Positions 21,764-29,464 of a stretch of DNA of 64,000 nucleotides are shown one piece after another. Source of the stretch: Paraspadella gotoi (Eukaryota > Chaetognatha); assembly GCA_051294375.1 (NCBI GenBank), contig CM119266.1, positions 3,166,030 through 3,230,029 on the forward strand, in the 5' to 3' direction. The position numbers and the translations under genes are program-made. The notes beneath the pieces are model-generated. The model was not told the DNA's origin. It searched no databases and worked only from the letters and a program-made list of their open reading frames with translations. The first letter of the stretch is position 1. The number at the start of each line of letters is the position of its first letter.

Positions 21764-23248
21764 CTCTCTCCATTCTCTCTCAATTCTCTCTCCTCTTTAT
21801 GCTTCACTATTCAGGCGCCACATTGTTTTATTCATACCTGAGGGCATCGTTAATGGTGAAGCTGGGAATAGAGAGAGAGAGAAAGGAAGAGAGAGAGAGA
21901 GAGAGAGTGTGTGTGTGTCTGTGTCAATGCGAAAATGTCGCAAAATAGAATAAAGAAAGAGAGAGGTAAAAATGGAAAGAGAGAATGAGAGGAAAAAATG
22001 TCACAAAATGTAATAAAGAAAGAAGTAAAGTACACAAAAGAATTTTAAAAAAAGGAAAAACAGATAAAAGAAAGATTTTGAAAGAAAGAAACAAAAATAA
22101 AAAAAATGATAAGAAAGGATAAAAGGAAAGAATATGCAAGAAAAAAATAAAAAGAAAAGGAAAAAGAAAGAAAAAGAAAAAGAAAAGGCAGACGTCCTTC
22201 TCGTGCTACAATTTGTCATTTTGTTCCTCAGCCTACGAAGATTTGCGTCAGTGCAACAACGCTTCGTCCGCGGTCACCCCAAGAGGTCACCAGGTCAGCT
22301 CCCCCCTCTCACCCTTCTTCCACCTTCACCTTCACCATTTCTCACCCTTTCCTACACTTCATCCCTATTTTACTCAGACGGTCACGTGGTCAGAATTTAT
22401 CACTTTTTATGTATCAATAGAATTGATATAGATACTTGATCGATTTGTACTCTAAAGCTTTGTCAATTAGTGAACCCTTTGGAACATTAGGACAATTTGA
22501 TTGATGGAAAGAAGCCTTTAAAAATCTTAAATTAAGACTTAATTATCATCATCATAACAGAACATTTCATAGTTTTTTTTCACATTTTAACCGCCAAAAC
22601 AACAGTTCTAAAAAGGCGTAAATATATTTTTTGTGAAACCTTTCGAGCTTTTTCTTATAAGTAAAAATGTTGCATAAGAAAAGTTTTTTGTATAATTTGT
22701 ATTATTATATACAAATTTTTTAAAACTCTTAATATAAAAATTACATAATTACTTGTTTCACTATTTTAAGTTTTAGATTTAAAATATTCATTAAAATTTT
22801 TTTTTTAAAATTCTATATTTTTTATTTTTATTATTATTATTATTTTTTTTTTTAATTAATTTTGATTTTAAATAATCTAAATAAGAGAAATCTGAATTTT
22901 TTTATCATTTTAATTTTCTCTGGAAGATATCTTAACGTTACTTAAATCATTAACTCTAAGTTCATAACTTGTTCCGCCTAATTATTCAGTATTTACTCTT
23001 CACACTGTTCCCCTAATTCATTTTTCCACCTGTCCACCACTTTCCACCCACTTTCCCTCCATCAGGTGGCCATGGGTTTCATGGCGATGGGATCGGGCCT
23101 CACCTCCCACGAAGCAGCGTCGTCACGCCCACTTCCTTACACTCACCTGGACATCTGCGGTTCGGCCGGAACTCACCCTGGAATCCCGACTGGGGCCCCG
23201 CTGCCCGCCCTCGCCAAGCATTTCTTGGTTGGGAGGGTCGGAGTTTGA
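216..23248 (+). CDS. M17 leucyl-aminopeptidase-family enzyme, C-terminal part (5 exons; 5' end outside window)
   Basis: Joining 216-289, 19704-19827, 20424-20525, 22232-22293 and 23066-23248 gives one open frame of 180 residues ending in TGA; all internal boundaries are AG/GT and all phases match. The product is the C-terminal catalytic part of a peptidase family M17 aminopeptidase, a binuclear-metal enzyme that removes N-terminal residues from peptides, usually cytosolic. Seen: NTDAEGR in the first exon (in the family this supplies the metal-binding Asp and Glu and the catalytic Arg), then LFTVATLTYHALRAVGP, GDPFEVSRLRIEDFEF, QCNNASSAVTPRGHQ and PYTHLDICGSAG, in the family's order. The metal-binding and catalytic Lys upstream of NTDAEGR must lie before the window. 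The blocks suggest the putative aminopeptidase branch (C. elegans W07G4.4 type) rather than classical LAP3, but that is from memory of the family. The receptor gene starts 0.8 kb downstream on the same strand. Confidence 0.93.
290..2190. other. AT-rich intronic sequence, no gene seen
   Basis: Start of the 19.4 kb aminopeptidase intron. At 915-960 it holds one copy of the TTTGAGCAAACAATGTCGGA motif and at 2040 an AATC run. Otherwise I see nothing supportable. Confidence 0.6.
2040..2088 (+). repeat. (AATC)n microsatellite
   Basis: About eight AATC units, partly interrupted. Confidence 0.85.
2312..2655 (+). repeat. (GTCC)n-core repeat family, copy a
   Basis: Shared layout: AAACTCATTTCCACTCG, then TTCATCGAAACTTTATATCC, then ACTTTCCTACCCACACACAA, then CACGAGTAATTGGAG and TTTTTTGCTAAGG, then a GGACGGACGGA-type tract, then TGCATAATTTATCA and GAATTATAGAGTCGGAT. 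A partial direct repeat of its start lies at 2150-2260. Its frames (arrays of [10 protein letters not shown]) are a by-product of the simple tract. Confidence 0.65.
2715..2912 (-). CDS. Short ORF overlapping the 90-aa ORF
   Basis: A 65-residue frame that starts inside the last codons of the 90-residue ORF and continues downstream on the minus strand. It could be the true C-terminal part of the membrane protein if an intron or frameshift lies near 2900. It carries no recognisable motif. Confidence 0.2.
   Translation of the reverse strand: MQQKVGFEKYAPVYALIKLISNFLSVCFKERIEFDKYVVQLIKTYLLRNFLSAMDDLMSSQNLIF
2890..3162 (-). CDS. Hypothetical small membrane protein directly behind the 532-aa ORF
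   Basis: A 90-residue minus-strand frame whose ATG lies a few bases after the stop of the 532-residue ORF. It has two hydrophobic stretches (YVIYSIISSLLFRIFLISSL and MLITIIAVILHVMLCGAV). It may be a separate gene, a further exon of the same gene with the border misread, or a continuation of the membrane protein after a frameshift. No family recognised. Confidence 0.35.
   Translation of the reverse strand: MNENLYVIYSIISSLLFRIFLISSLTISVKMLITIIAVILHVMLCGAVQAVITANIPYFSGNETSQLFRMFTIMKTFDELKVKSATESGI
3168..4766 (-). CDS. Hypothetical multi-pass membrane protein (532 aa, single open frame)
   Basis: An intronless 532-residue frame on the minus strand inside the long aminopeptidase intron. I do not recognise the family. 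About nine hydrophobic segments are visible, for example residues 18-37 (LFCFFYIISALSYLVYIL), 83-102, 116-165 (two or three passes), 340-400 (two or three), and near the C terminus. Between them lie charged loops with Lys/Arg and aromatic residues. The ATG follows a run of eight A's. About 45 bases upstream (sense) is GAGGTAAGT, a possible donor of a 5' untranslated exon. The YSLLSIALSTIS segment faintly recalls XK-related proteins but is not convincing. An open frame this long in AT-rich DNA is unlikely by chance, so a real or recently lost gene is probable. Confidence 0.6.
   Translation of the reverse strand: MPLPDFANPSQGVQVSKMGLFCFFYIISALSYLVYILTNDSLAETNISCECEYSGGETFGLGRSGSNLNFRFETRCRWPIKSYYSLLSIALSTISISKIAIYNRHYGPIRDNSKKIFHVIRSFFGIAQGVYGSAIFLYFIIWKAITYSLWFMILTPLLLLRLFTPLEIYIIAKNITKFVFVPKKTWEKAEVLRVTMLPCLNFFVVSMLLYFDKQNTISRHVLKETGMWGISRIMNDKSPKISLYFYHYRFHNRFHSFQRLKIKGILSNKNHWERVLTKNDKINNEKEYKAWEINLQKLNLFKHVRGQVSDYRVGNYLLLSPCYGMIMILIFLDLVLSLIYTILNFSLAKQWFNFCFPTILLGILCFFSYMNLYYFIKHINLLYITNFLIDENYGNQYSIQKYQWSRFLIFRGKRPFNLSSISQELWNKKIIKTHVETYIYASLISNNFLVIMAIFFSLFLNKFTIKLLHSKLKWIIAFIVLVPYFVVFYFPHWKKSLMQKVFKSTLEICNFSTPDPEYSTMLNYDITRDLLL
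4770..5615. other. AT-rich intronic sequence, no gene seen
   Basis: Upstream side of the minus-strand membrane-protein ORF. 5200-5610 consists largely of AATTAA/ATCAAT-type low-complexity sequence. A 69-residue + frame at 4978-5187 has no recognisable feature. Confidence 0.5.
5870..6066 (-). mobile_element. tRNA-derived SINE-like repeat, copy 1
   Basis: On the minus strand it contains GGGTTCTAGCCC within a 5 bp stem and 7-base loop, as in a tRNA T-arm with B box. This is preceded by a GGAGGC hairpin and followed by a GC-rich stretch ending in the CTTAACCC region. On the + strand it ends GGTTGGTGGATTTTAG then TCCACCATA. It shares 70-90% by eye with the copies at 6238, 14655 and 47270. Confidence 0.55.
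6238..6467 (-). mobile_element. tRNA-derived SINE-like repeat, copy 2 (degraded)
   Basis: Starts GAAGAGACAG and CAGAACCATTCAAT and ends GATTTTAGTCCACCATAG, matching copy 1 with several indels in the tRNA-like core. 6067-6237 between the copies is a further repeat module also found near 47280-47450. Confidence 0.5.
7089..7340. repeat. AT-rich palindromic TTAATTAATTAA array
   Basis: About 250 bp of TTAATTAA permutations, including four near-exact units of AATTAATTAATTCAAGTTAA. The whole array can fold on itself. Confidence 0.7.
7343..7588. mobile_element. 246 bp MITE with ~32 bp terminal inverted repeats
   Basis: The left end reads TGTGGCGGTATATTCACACC followed by a CACGTCCA end. The right end, reverse-complemented, reads TATGGCGTTATATTCACACC followed by a TACGTCCA end. 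The centre is GC-richer than the AT-rich flank. ACAT on both sides is a possible target duplication. No coding capacity. Confidence 0.65.
7650..7930 (+). repeat. (GTCC)n-core repeat family, copy b
   Basis: Same order of blocks as copy a, with TTCCATCGAAACTGGATTTC and a GGACGGACAGACAGACGG tract. It sits 60 bp right of the 246 bp MITE. Confidence 0.65.
7930..8130 (+). repeat. Interstitial telomere-like GGTTAGGGTT block
   Basis: About ten GGGTTAGGGTT-like units are interspersed with GAGGCCCG and GGTTGAC spacers. The G-rich strand is the + strand. The units are irregular, unlike a terminal telomere. Confidence 0.6.
8300..8580. repeat. Left arm of a large imperfect inverted repeat with GATGATAA-type repeats
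   Basis: AAGGATCGAGCCGCTTTTGA and ACCAAATATTGATG here are the reverse complement of 13175-13250 (CATCAATATTTGGTT, TCAAAAGTAGGCTCGATTCC). Between 8360 and 8560 short units of ATTGAT/GCGATGATAA recur irregularly. Confidence 0.5.
8590..11950. repeat. Cluster of degenerate repeat units in both orientations
   Basis: A unit with TTTTTAGAAGG..AAAATAATCA, then AACGAACGAT, a GA tract and AGCTGGACA appears near 8690-8900 and 9430-9620 on the + strand. Inverted copies lie near 11040-11180 (GTCCAGCTTG, CT tract, ATCGTTCGTTTTTT) and 11820-11950. 8590-8660 is a further partial copy. The remainder (9620-11030 and 11200-11820) is AT-rich with no gene seen apart from the fold-back element at 10288-10500. Confidence 0.5.
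10288..10500. mobile_element. ~210 bp fold-back element with hairpin ends
   Basis: The sequence at 10291-10324 (GAGCCC, TTGACCC, GGTCAGGCTC) and that at 10459-10497 are reverse complements of each other with few mismatches, and each end is itself a hairpin. The inside is AT-rich. This matches a MITE or fold-back element; the family is unknown. Confidence 0.4.
11950..13000. other. AT-rich sequence, no gene seen
   Basis: Very AT-rich with only short frames. Lies inside the larger inverted-repeat structure 8300-13250. Confidence 0.5.
13004..13250. repeat. 22 bp minisatellite and right arm of the large inverted repeat
   Basis: About seven units of ACTATCATCGCATCAATGAA with single-base changes (13004-13160), then CGCATCAATATTTGGTTATC twice. 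The flank after it mirrors 8335-8360. Confidence 0.6.
13250..13965. other. Mixed sequence with one unrecognised 108-codon frame
   Basis: A + frame at 13643-13969 encodes 108 residues without a recognisable motif. Its codon content is like the surrounding AT-rich DNA, so I do not call it a gene. Confidence 0.35.
13970..14172. mobile_element. ~200 bp fold-back (palindromic) element
   Basis: The left half (GGCAATGGCAATTTTT, then GTTTTGGCTC) and the right half (GAGCCAAAAC, then AATTGCCATTGCC) are near-complete inverted copies around a short centre near 14070. The ends are CTTAAT and ATTAAG. Confidence 0.55.
14246..15965. mobile_element. 1.7 kb degenerate TA-flanked TIR element
   Basis: The left end from TA at 14244 reads CCGTCATGTGCAAA, poly-A, ACGCGGCACTTTATA. 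The right end, reverse-complemented from TA at 15967, reads CAGACCTGTGCAAT, poly-A, ACGCCCCACTTTACA. The size and TA target fit Tc1/mariner. No transposase frame is recognised; a 100-residue frame at 15390-15692 is the longest inside and may be a relic. A SINE-like repeat is inserted at 14655-14845. Confidence 0.5.
14655..14845 (-). mobile_element. tRNA-derived SINE-like repeat, copy 3
   Basis: The best-preserved copy: the T-arm-like hairpin is a perfect 5 bp stem CCGGG/CCCGG (read on the minus strand), and GGAGGC/GCCTCC forms a second stem. It lies inside the 14246-15965 element. The + strand end is GGATTTTAGTCCACCATA. Confidence 0.6.
15970..16820. other. AT-rich sequence between TIR element and minus-strand ORF
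   Basis: Nothing supportable apart from short chance frames. Confidence 0.5.
16825..17169 (-). CDS. Exon of a membrane protein, possibly XK-related-like
   Basis: A 114-residue frame with three hydrophobic segments (FLPFILLLKIIFVISDFG; YLNIVGWILLFITSFHAV; ALTFAFQILGLSSVPLLI). DFGTD after the first segment resembles the (L/F)GTD of XK-related proteins, which include scramblases, but similarity elsewhere is weak. The frame ends at TCACGGTAACA, so a donor GTAACA there would make it a 5' exon. The 532-residue ORF 12 kb downstream on the same strand could belong to the same gene; no linking exon is visible. Confidence 0.4.
   Translation of the reverse strand: MKEFVMEFLPFILLLKIIFVISDFGTDIQITSIYLMSNQHYLNIVGWILLFITSFHAVISAAYSAIFFSMNGEKYPRLLGTPIRRALTFAFQILGLSSVPLLIDMHLDAALFSR
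17170..17630. other. Upstream flank of the 114-aa minus-strand ORF
   Basis: AT-rich, and would hold the promoter or earlier exons of that minus-strand gene. No clear signal seen. Confidence 0.4.
17632..17668 (-). repeat. Repeat motif GAAATTGGTACAACCAATAT (inverted copy)
   Basis: The reverse complement of the motif found on the + strand at 18188-18225, 20656-20725, 21310-21390, 49030-49080 and 62548-62605. Its fuller form continues AAAAATTATCCATT, a run of TTAAT/AATAAA, then AGCTATCTTGCCCCTGAC. Likely the end of a dispersed element of unknown type. Confidence 0.5.
17960..18200 (+). repeat. Duplicated repeat pair including the empty target site
   Basis: AATAAGTCAATAACTAACAA and CTGACGACTTCTGTCA at 17970-18005 recur at 18121-18160. 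TATGATTTCCGATGGATTTG at 18064 recurs at 18823 beyond the 565 bp element. These are tandem-arranged copies of one host repeat. Confidence 0.6.
18256..18820. mobile_element. 565 bp non-autonomous TA-flanked TIR element
   Basis: Begins CAGGAAGTCCAGCTCTAATG and ends, as reverse complement, CAGGGAGGTCCAGCTCTTTT, both followed by GGGACTAA: terminal inverted repeats of about 28 bp. TA flanks both sides (18254-18255 and 18821-18822). The flanks join to match the uninterrupted sequence at 18040-18100. The TA target points to the Tc1/mariner superfamily. It holds no transposase, only a GC-richer core at 18500-18690. Confidence 0.8.
18969..19054 (+). repeat. (GA)n microsatellite
   Basis: About 43 GA units with two interruptions, inside the aminopeptidase 19.4 kb intron. 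It is followed at 19150-19700 by a long pyrimidine-rich stretch leading into the acceptor at 19703; that stretch holds nothing else. Confidence 0.9.
19704..19827 (+). CDS. M17 aminopeptidase exon
   Basis: Acceptor CAG ends at 19703 and the donor GTGAGG starts at 19828. Phase 0 joins HAK of the previous exon to EKAL, as expected for the helix after NTDAEGR. It encodes NPHLFTVATLTYHALRAVGP and NYSIVMDN, conserved in M17. A (GTC)n run starts just inside the donor (about 19831-19860). Confidence 0.93.
20424..20525 (+). CDS. M17 aminopeptidase exon
   Basis: Acceptor CAG ends at 20423; donor GTGAGT at 20526. Phase 1 at both ends. The frame reads ATASGIQKSGSLVGDP then FEVSRLRIEDFEFNAGKS. GDPFEVSxLRxEDF is a family M17 block. 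No start-to-stop ORF covers it; it was found by frame continuity. Confidence 0.9.
20656..20725 (+). repeat. Dispersed repeat (GAAATTGGTACAACC family)
   Basis: Carries GAAATTGGTACAACCAATAT, AAAAATTATCCATT and AGCTATCTTGCCCCTGACTT. The same three blocks recur at 21310-21390, about 650 bp away. Confidence 0.6.
21138..21194 (+). repeat. 15 bp tandem repeat
   Basis: Four units of AATGGACCAGTAGAA, nearly perfect, in aminopeptidase intron 3. Confidence 0.9.
21310..21390 (+). repeat. Dispersed repeat (GAAATTGGTACAACC family), second copy
   Basis: Reads GAAATTGACACAATACAATA, AAAAATTATCCATT and AAGCTATCTTGCCCCTGAC, a diverged copy of 20656-20725. Confidence 0.55.
21694..21790 (+). repeat. (CT)n microsatellite
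   Basis: About 32 CT units followed by CATTCTCTCT repeats, in aminopeptidase intron 3. A GA-rich stretch follows at 21870-22190, giving a CT-to-GA inverted pair before the exon at 22232. Confidence 0.9.
22232..22293 (+). CDS. M17 aminopeptidase exon
   Basis: Acceptor CAG ends at 22231; donor GTCAGC at 22294. Encodes AYEDLRQCNNASSAVTPRGHQ, where QCNNA and TPRGHQ are family blocks. Phase 1 in, phase 0 out. Confidence 0.9.
23066..23248 (+). CDS. M17 aminopeptidase last exon
   Basis: Acceptor CAG ends at 23065. The 60 residues include PLPYTHLDICGSAG and PGIPTGAPLPALAKHF, the C-terminal M17 block, and close with TGA at 23246-23248. The family usually has Ala where this protein has Cys in HLDIC. 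Confidence 0.93.
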   Translation: MAMGFMAMGSGLTSHEAASSRPLPYTHLDICGSAGTHPGIPTGAPLPALAKHFLVGRVGV

Positions 23249-23956
23249 CAAGCTCGATCAAGCTTCGACTTTGGGTCTGGAGTTGACCGAGCCTTTTATT
23301 TCGACGTTTTACAAACGCTTTCTTAAATACGGAGATTAAATGAAGTAGTATAATTTTTAAACTGCATTATATTTGGAATTAATATTAAAAAACAATCAGA
23401 CTTCCGCGTTTTTAATTATATTTTCTCTAGACATGAATTTTACTAATTCATCTATTAACCTTGAATGAATAATTCTTATAGTTAGAATATAATCCGAGTC
23501 CCGGATCCGATTCCATTTTTAGTTCCGATCTAATTTTTGGTTTGATTCCATCTGCGATGAAACAAAGATTTAAAAAAAAACGTAAGATGGAAATATATAT
23601 TTTTAGGAAGACCCCATATGAGTCAACAGGACTTTATTCTATATTTAACTAACAATTTTTTTTTAAAAATTAATGACTTTATTCAAAACATACGTTTAAT
23701 TTTAACCGCGCAAAAACAATTGAAGACGAATCGATGGCGCCCGCTTTTCTTTCTTTTCAAATGAGACAGAAAATTCTTTCTCCTCTTTATTCCGCGACTC
23801 GAAGCATCTGCCGAATAAACACTTTACCTCTCACCAAGACAAATTTAAGTGTTGACTCTCTCTTTTATTTATTCCTTTGTTTACATTTTCTGTTGGTTTT
23901 GCTCTCTTTGTCTGTTCCTTCTCGTCTTCATCCATCTCTACCCGTCTACTTTCTTA

Positions 23957-23987
<31 letters not shown>

Positions 23988-24047
23988 TCTCTCATCGTTC
24001 TCTCTCTCTTCACTCAATTCCACTTTTTCATTTCGTCGCACGCCGCC
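23249..24047. other. Intergenic interval between aminopeptidase and receptor
   Basis: 800 bp that must hold the aminopeptidase 3' end and the receptor promoter and 5' leader. The last 200 bp are pyrimidine-rich with a short (CT)n run at 23958-23990, just before the GCCGCCATG start. No convincing TATA box or polyadenylation signal could be assigned. Confidence 0.5.
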
Positions 24048-24346
24048 ATGTCGAAAGGAACAACTCCCTCTCTCGACCTCTCCGTCTCCATATTTCGATG
24101 CGTTGCTCTTTTGTTTGAGATCGTCGGAATCCTCATCGTCGCTTCCTCTTCATCTTCTTTTTCTAATTCCTCTTCTCCTTCTTCTTCTTCTCTATCGTCT
24201 TCTTCCTCAACGAGCGATTGCACTTGTCGCCGCGAGATGGGTCTGTCCGACAATTCTTCCGTTCTTCGCATCGCAGTCACGCCCTTCGACCCTTTCGTCA
24301 TCGTCGCCGACGTCAACGCCTCTGACGGCAAAACGGGGAACTCCAG
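24048..24346 (+). CDS. iGluR exon 1: start, signal/anchor segment, start of S1
   Basis: ATG at 24048 follows GCCGCC. It encodes residues 1-100: a hydrophobic run [17 protein letters not shown], a Ser-rich stretch, then [15 protein letters not shown], which is the first strand of S1 in iGluRs. N69 and N90 lie in N-glycosylation sequons. Donor GTTTGT at 24347 splits the codon for R100. Confidence 0.85.
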
Positions 24347-27300
24347 GTTTGTTTTTTTTTGGACGGTGGGCGCGTTCGGGCCGGACGGTGCGGGTGGTGC
24401 CGGAAATTACGGCGGATTGTGGTCCTTATGGTTTGATAAGTAAGAGGTTCTTTGATCATAGTTGTTTTTGCTACAAATTTTCTATAATTTTCTTTTTCCT
24501 TCTCTTTGTTCCTTCCTTCCTTTCTTCTTTTCTTCTTTCTTTCTTCATATTTTCCTTCTTTTCATTTCTTTTTTACTTTTTGTTTCCTTCCTTCATTCTT
24601 TCCTTCCTTCCCTCCTTTTTTCCTCATTTTTCTTTTCCTTCACTTTCGTTCAATGATGAAGGTCATTATGCTTTAAGTTAAACCTAGACTTTCGCGCTGA
24701 TGAATACCGCCGCCGCCGACGACGACGACAACAACGACGACAAAGACGAGGACGAAGACAACGAAGATATTATCGATTTCTCATCTCAGAACGAAATCTC
24801 CATTTCTCCCTCGTCGAGTTGGTTGACTTATTCGGCGGAATATTTGCCAATTAAATAAATTATTCATCTACATAAAAATTGAATTCTCGTTCACGATATT
24901 ATATTCTTTCCATTATGAAAGGTTAAATATACACTGCGTAAAAACAGTAGCCTTGTTGTTCGCTTTAAATACATGTTCATAACCCAAATCCTGAACTATA
25001 ATAACTAACCATAATTCGTAACCTGAAACTAACCTAAGCTGACGTGGGGCGCTTTCGAAAAATATGGCCAAACAGTTGTAATATTTCATAGTTCTTTTCC
25101 GCCAACTCTATTATTGTTTCCGCCATTCGGTTTAATCATTCAAATAGATTCCATATTCCATCCGAAGAATCAATGAATCATCTTCTCGCGAGAAGAGATT
25201 GTCATCATTTTCATTATCTTTAGCTTATATTAATATTATCGTTATTATCTTTAGCTTATATTATTATTATCGTTATTATCTTTAGCTTATATTATTATTA
25301 TCGTTATTATCTTTAGCTTATATTAATATTATCGTTATTATCTCTATCCTCTTCGTCGTCCGTTCATCTTCGCTGCAGATTTTCGTTTCGCCGACGCCAA
25401 ATATCTTTTGACTTTTGTTTCTTTCTCTTTTCTTTTCATAATTTATTCGCGACTTCTCTCGTGTTTAACACCATACTTCAGTAAAACAAAAGGGCAATGT
25501 TGAAACAGTTGTTTTTAATAGTAATTGAATAAAAGCAAAGATACGGTAGATGGCGATATTGTCTTTTTTTGACTCGTTATTTAAAACTAGAACTTTTCCC
25601 AATATTTTCCGAATATCAGGACAAAGAAATTCGTTATGTTAATTTCTACGATGACAATATTTTTAAATTTCTTGGATATTTTAAGGGACATCAACACCGG
25701 TACTAATCACATGAAAACCGATTACTTTCACATTCGCTACATCTTTCTGGGCTTCGTATCCATTCCCGTTTTTCATGGACTCTCGTCCGGATGCAACGGA
25801 CTCCCGATGGTTCGGACGAAACCACCTTATTTCGAGCGACTGACCTCGAATCCATGGGCAAAGATTGGGGTCTTGTTTCTTTTCTGGTCTGGGAATCTTT
25901 CCCTTTTCGATACATTTACAATTAGATTTACGTTCGGACAAACAAGATTCTCCACAAACCAGATTCTCCACAAACCAGATTCTCCACAAACCAGATTCTC
26001 CACAAACCAGATTCTCCACAAACCAGATTCTCCACAAACCAGATTCTCCACAAACTGCCGACAAAGAAGTCTTCAAGGACAATCTGCTGTTTAAACTGTC
26101 CTTGATCAACTCACTTGTGGAGACTTTTCCGCAATTTGTTCTTGCAATCCTTCGCCATGAGCTTCAATCTGGTCACACCAGCGTCTAAATTTTGCAATGG
26201 CAATCACGACAGATACTCGATGCACGAGGTGACGGAAGAAAACGTCCTGAACGATACGAGCCCTGTAAATGCAAACCATTTTCGGGACTTGGTCTTTTAT
26301 TTGCTCGTGGCCCAGTGACGATTACATGATTGTCCGTTCTCAGTTTGGCGCACACCGCCGCCAATTATAGGGAACATTTGGAGGCGGACTGACCGACGGC
26401 AGGGTGTACGGACAGTACGGACACTAGACGACTCATCATCGACGTTGTTCACGGTTGCGTCGGTATCACAACATCTTTATATTACATATTATTAAATATT
26501 AATATACAGCATTAAGATATATCGAGTTATTTCAGTATTTTCTCCGCACGAAATACGTCAATTAATTGTTTTGGTAACGATATCGAGTTTAGTAGAAACC
26601 CCAAGGACACGTTGACGATTCACGAACGAAAATCCACCTCGAAAATTCTTTGTAATGAAAGAAATGTAATCTGGTAGAAAAGTTTTACTTACCAATTCCT
26701 GGTAAGTTGCGCCTCACTCGATCCTATCTTCTTCTTTCAGATTCACTGGATTCAGCGTCGATTTGTGGAAGACGATAGCAGAAAAACTTCTCTTGGGTCC
26801 CGAAGATTATCAGTTTTATCTCGTGCCGGACGGGAAATTTGGATCAGTGGAAAATGGATCGTGGAACGGTAAGCTTAGAAGACTTGCGTCACAGAGATTG
26901 GGTCGTGAATTTATTTCATGTAGCGCTAGGATTTGGGCTGTGAATTGGTGACATTTGGCGAGGCAACGGGCAATAAAATATCAGGTCTGTATTAATTATT
27001 TATGGCAGACACATTTTTTTCAGAATTTGTTTATCTTTGAACTACAAGAGCAGAATTACTATTTTAGTAATTTTGCCATTATTACGTGGAGGAACGAATT
27101 TTTAGGGCAGTTCATATTTCAAACAGGTCTTTTTTTTTTACAAAAAATTCTGGATATTTAATTCTTATCGATTATAGTATATCGGCTCAAATGAGATTCA
27201 TTTCATTGCGTCCTTTCACTCCTTCATGGTCAAAGGATTTCCCCGTCGCTTCTCAGAGGGAGAGGAGCGGAAAGAGAGAGTTGGAGCTTCGAGGAAGTGG

Positions 27301-29397
27301 AGCGAGGGAAGGGAAGTGGGTCGAGATCTTCTTCTTCCTTTTCTTCTCATTCACTTTTCTTTAGGTTATTCTTTTTGGCCGACATTTTTTTTTCTATTTT
27401 CGCTCTCCATTTTTCTTTTCTTTTCTTTTCTTTTCTTTTCTTTTCTTTTCTTTTCTTTTCTTTTCTTTTCTTTTCTTTTTCTTTTCTTTTCTTTTCTTTT
27501 CTTTTCTTTTCTTTTCTTTTCGTTTCTTTTCCTTTCCTTTCCCGCCAATTTACTTTTGATTTACATTAGATGAAAAATCTCATCTACTTTTCTAGTATAA
27601 TAATAAAAGGTGTGATATATATGTAAATATTCATTCATTATCCTAACATCGAAAATCTCTCGATAAATTTAACCTTGAAGGTGTCCGATTCAAAGACGAT
27701 ATTCATTCGTCCATTTTGTCCATTTCGTTGATCTTTTGTCCATTTCGTTGATCTTTTGTCCATTTCCTTTCTAATTCTGAGAAGGGCGGAACCTCGTTGG
27801 ATGAAAGGATCTCTTCAAACTTTGGCCTTTTTTGATAATTTCACTTTTTCTGATCCTTTTCACGTTTGTAATGTGGGAGTGAGAACCGCAGCAAGGTCGT
27901 GGACTTTCACGGACTTTCACGGGCGAAAATAGACGTAATTAATATTAAGAATAGTTATATAATATATAAAATTAAATATCGTATGATAATGAAAACCCAG
28001 GGCTGAAAGTAAGGTACGACCTACCAAGCAAAAGGTTAAGCTTTATATACTAAAATTTTACTATCTTAATTTAATATTCACTTAAATATAATTAAATATT
28101 TATAGAACTGTAAAATGTAATTTATCATAATACAGCCACCATTCAATTTTCATTAATTCATATTATTATATTAATTAAATTAAGGATAAAAATCGTGTTT
28201 TAGCCTTATCATTCGTGCCATAAAACATAAAATATTCACTCACACCCAGGGTGATTCACTTCCTTCACATTTTTACCACTTCTCTCTCTTCTCCCTTTTC
28301 ACCCAGGGGCGGTGAGAGAGATCCTGGATGGGCGTGCCCACATGGGATTAGGGCCGCTAACGATCACGAACGGGCGAAAAGACGTCATCTCCTTCACGGA
28401 TCCTTTCATGTGAGTCGGTAGTGAAAGGATGGGTGAGCGTGAGGTGTGGTGAGGTGTGTTTATCTGGTAAGGTCTTCGACGATAGATGGCGCATTTCCGG
28501 TTGAGGTGAGGCGGGGAAATTGAGAGCAAGTTTGAGCTGCGGCGAAAATCAATATCGTCGATGGAAAACGACGATGAAGACGAAAACGATAACAGAAACG
28601 ACTTTGATTTCAATTAACTTGTTTTACTATTCTCTCTTTACGTTAATCTATGACCTCTCTATCTATCTCTATCCTTAGCCAACCCACTCATCTAATTTCA
28701 CCCTGTCGCGCCAGTGTTTATTTAAGATGACCATTAATGTCACCTTTAAATAATATAGCATTTATGAGTTATTTTTAAAAATGTCCATTGTTTAATCCTT
28801 TCATTCGTTGTGTTTTAGAGATTACAAAGAATTTAGTATATTTGTGAACAACGATTTTTATTTTTAATAAGCAGACATCGATATGTTTCGACTCTAACAA
28901 TTTCGAGTCTTCATCAGCGCTGTCTCAAGTGCTGATGAAGAAATTGTTAGAGTCGAAATATGTCTGCTTATTATAAATAAAAATCGTTGTTCACAAATAT
29001 ACTAAATTGTTTGTAATTTAACGAAATAAAACAAAATTATCTGTTTAGTTTATGTTTATGTTTAGTTTAGTCCGTTGCCACCTAAAAATAGGCCACATAT
29101 TGAACCTGAAAATAAACCAATGACACTTTGAATAATTTACTACTATATGCAAATAAGATTGATGAACTGAATCTCATTTGGGAATATACTAAGAAAACCA
29201 TTTGTTAAACTCCCTTCCCTCCGCAGGGAAACTGGCGTCGGTGGAATGGTGAAACTCGTCTCAGAGCCGCAGCCTTTCTTCCAATTCCTTCAGCCTTTTT
29301 CCTCGGAGCTTTGGGTTTGCATCTTCGCTGCGCTTGTAGGGACGAGCGTCTCGCTATTCTGTCTTGACTTGCTGCAAAGGTAGGGAGTCTCTCTTCT

Positions 29398-29464
<67 letters not shown>

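Larger units (their letters stand above)
24347..26740. other. Receptor intron 1 (2.4 kb)
   Basis: Pyrimidine-rich at 24480-24650, a GAC/CCG triplet block at 24705-24770, and two tandem repeats listed separately. No other gene seen. Confidence 0.6.

Noticed and set aside
23734-24681. 315-codon frame overlapping receptor exon 1
   Set aside because: Low-complexity shadow in another frame; the receptor frame from 24048 explains the conserved part.
25940-26058. Regular direct repeats that might suggest a CRISPR array
   Set aside because: 16 bp units are contiguous with no spacers and the genome is eukaryotic; it is a minisatellite.
25636-26318. Several frames on both strands in receptor intron 1
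   Set aside because: They are held open by the 16 bp tandem repeat, and no family resemblance is visible.
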